A DNA stretch of 64,000 bases from Rhabditophanes sp. KR3021 (Eukaryota > Nematoda > Chromadorea > Rhabditida > Alloionematidae): assembly GCA_963281155.1 (NCBI GenBank), contig CAUJLY010000003.1, positions 6,138,001 to 6,202,000 of the forward strand, read 5' to 3'. A program made the position numbers and the translations under genes. The notes below the pieces were generated by a model. The model ran no database searches. It worked only from the letters and a program-made list of their open reading frames with translations, and had not been told where the DNA came from. Shown here in pieces: positions 63,436 to 64,000 of the stretch (positions within the stretch are counted from its first letter, which is position 1; every line of letters starts with the position of its first letter).

Positions 63436-64000
63436 ATGGCTGTTTTGATGAAAGTTTATTTGGATAAGGTAAGTTGGATACTTGTATTTTATGTATTATT
63501 TATGTGACATTTTTAGGTTTGGTTTGATAAGTCTGAATTTAATATTTATCAATTACCTGAAGATTGTGACTTATCATACATTCAACCGACTATTAATATT
63601 GAAGAAACGACTTTTCCTAGTACTAATTATAACAGATGTAGCCAAAAAGAAAATTCTATCAAAAAAATAGGTAAAATGTCAATTCAAAAAGACACAATGA
63701 CTCTTGAGAAAAGAAAAATACAAAAAAATACAAAGACTGTCTCTGCCTACGCTTTGTTCTTTCGTGATGTGCAAGAAAATGTAAGGATTACTAATCCACA
63801 AGCTACATTCGGTGATATCTCAAAGATTGTTGCCAATATGTGGGAGAATTTAGGAGATTCTCTCAAGAAAGTAAGTATTCGACCAAATAAAAATGGCATT
63901 AATTTGTAATTTCAGAAATACAAGAAAGAAACAGATGATAGAAGAAAAAGCCATCTCCAGTCACTTGCATTCAATCATATTTGCGCCGTTGCCAGAAACT
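63436..64000 (+). CDS. TOX-like: TOX-like HMG-box protein (partial at right edge)
   Basis: Nuclear HMG-box protein. Exons 63436-63468, 63517-63870 and 63916 to beyond 64000, phase 0 throughout. A short N-terminus of about 100 residues is followed by an HMG box matching the TOX family: [39 protein letters not shown], then [19 protein letters not shown] after the intron. The basic stretch before the box ([11 protein letters not shown]) replaces the usual Lys/Arg nuclear signal. The N-terminal activation region is far shorter than vertebrate TOX. The end is outside the window. Confidence 0.92.

Overview
The window is AT-rich eukaryotic nuclear DNA from a small-genome invertebrate. Genes are split by very short GT-AG introns (often 37-50 nt), intergenic gaps are short, and the gene set is animal: basement-membrane collagen, Rab27, a TOX-type HMG box, a serpin and a dynein-2 chain. 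A knirps-type (NR0A) nuclear receptor with the SRYGRRS motif after its DNA-binding domain points to an arthropod or close relative. I cannot name the species from the sequence alone.

Layout, left to right. 1-7926 (minus): a multiplexin/collagen XV-XVIII gene, cut by the left edge just inside endostatin, with three separate signal-peptide first exons. 9472-14533: NAT10 (minus), then PSME3IP1/FAM192A and the mRNA cap methyltransferase RNMT in tandem (plus). 17435-21000: a GPI-anchored-looking EGF protein, DPH1 and a four-TM protein. 21849-32880: an aldo-keto reductase (AKR) cluster made by a segmental duplication that also copied the promoter and 5' end of TOM70, followed by intact TOM70. A disrupted leucine-rich gene lies between the two copies. 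33330-41061: a dead non-LTR retrotransposon tail, a RECQL5-type helicase, paraplegin (SPG7) with opposite-strand gene debris in two introns, and a small mitochondrial-type protein sharing paraplegin's promoter region. 41410-46182: a serpin, a broken secreted-protein gene and a TLCD1/2-type membrane protein. 48229-54019: MFSD13A/TMEM180-like transporter, Rab27 and a MANSC/PAN-like type I membrane protein. 57165-64000: the knirps-like receptor, DYNC2I1/WDR60, an unknown basic protein, RPS17 and the start of a TOX-like gene cut by the right edge.

These are mostly unrelated housekeeping and developmental genes, not one pathway. The most interesting parts are the three-start multiplexin gene with FN3-FN3-MAM in its longest form, the AKR/TOM70 duplication with a pseudoenzyme and a chimeric Tom70-anchor mini-ORF, the enlarged linker between the receptor's zinc fingers, and repeated splice-acceptor-like sites just before start codons. 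That last pattern, with the PSME3IP1-RNMT spacing, raises the possibility of spliced-leader trans-splicing. Several disrupted genes could be real pseudogenes or carry assembly indels; I flag each.
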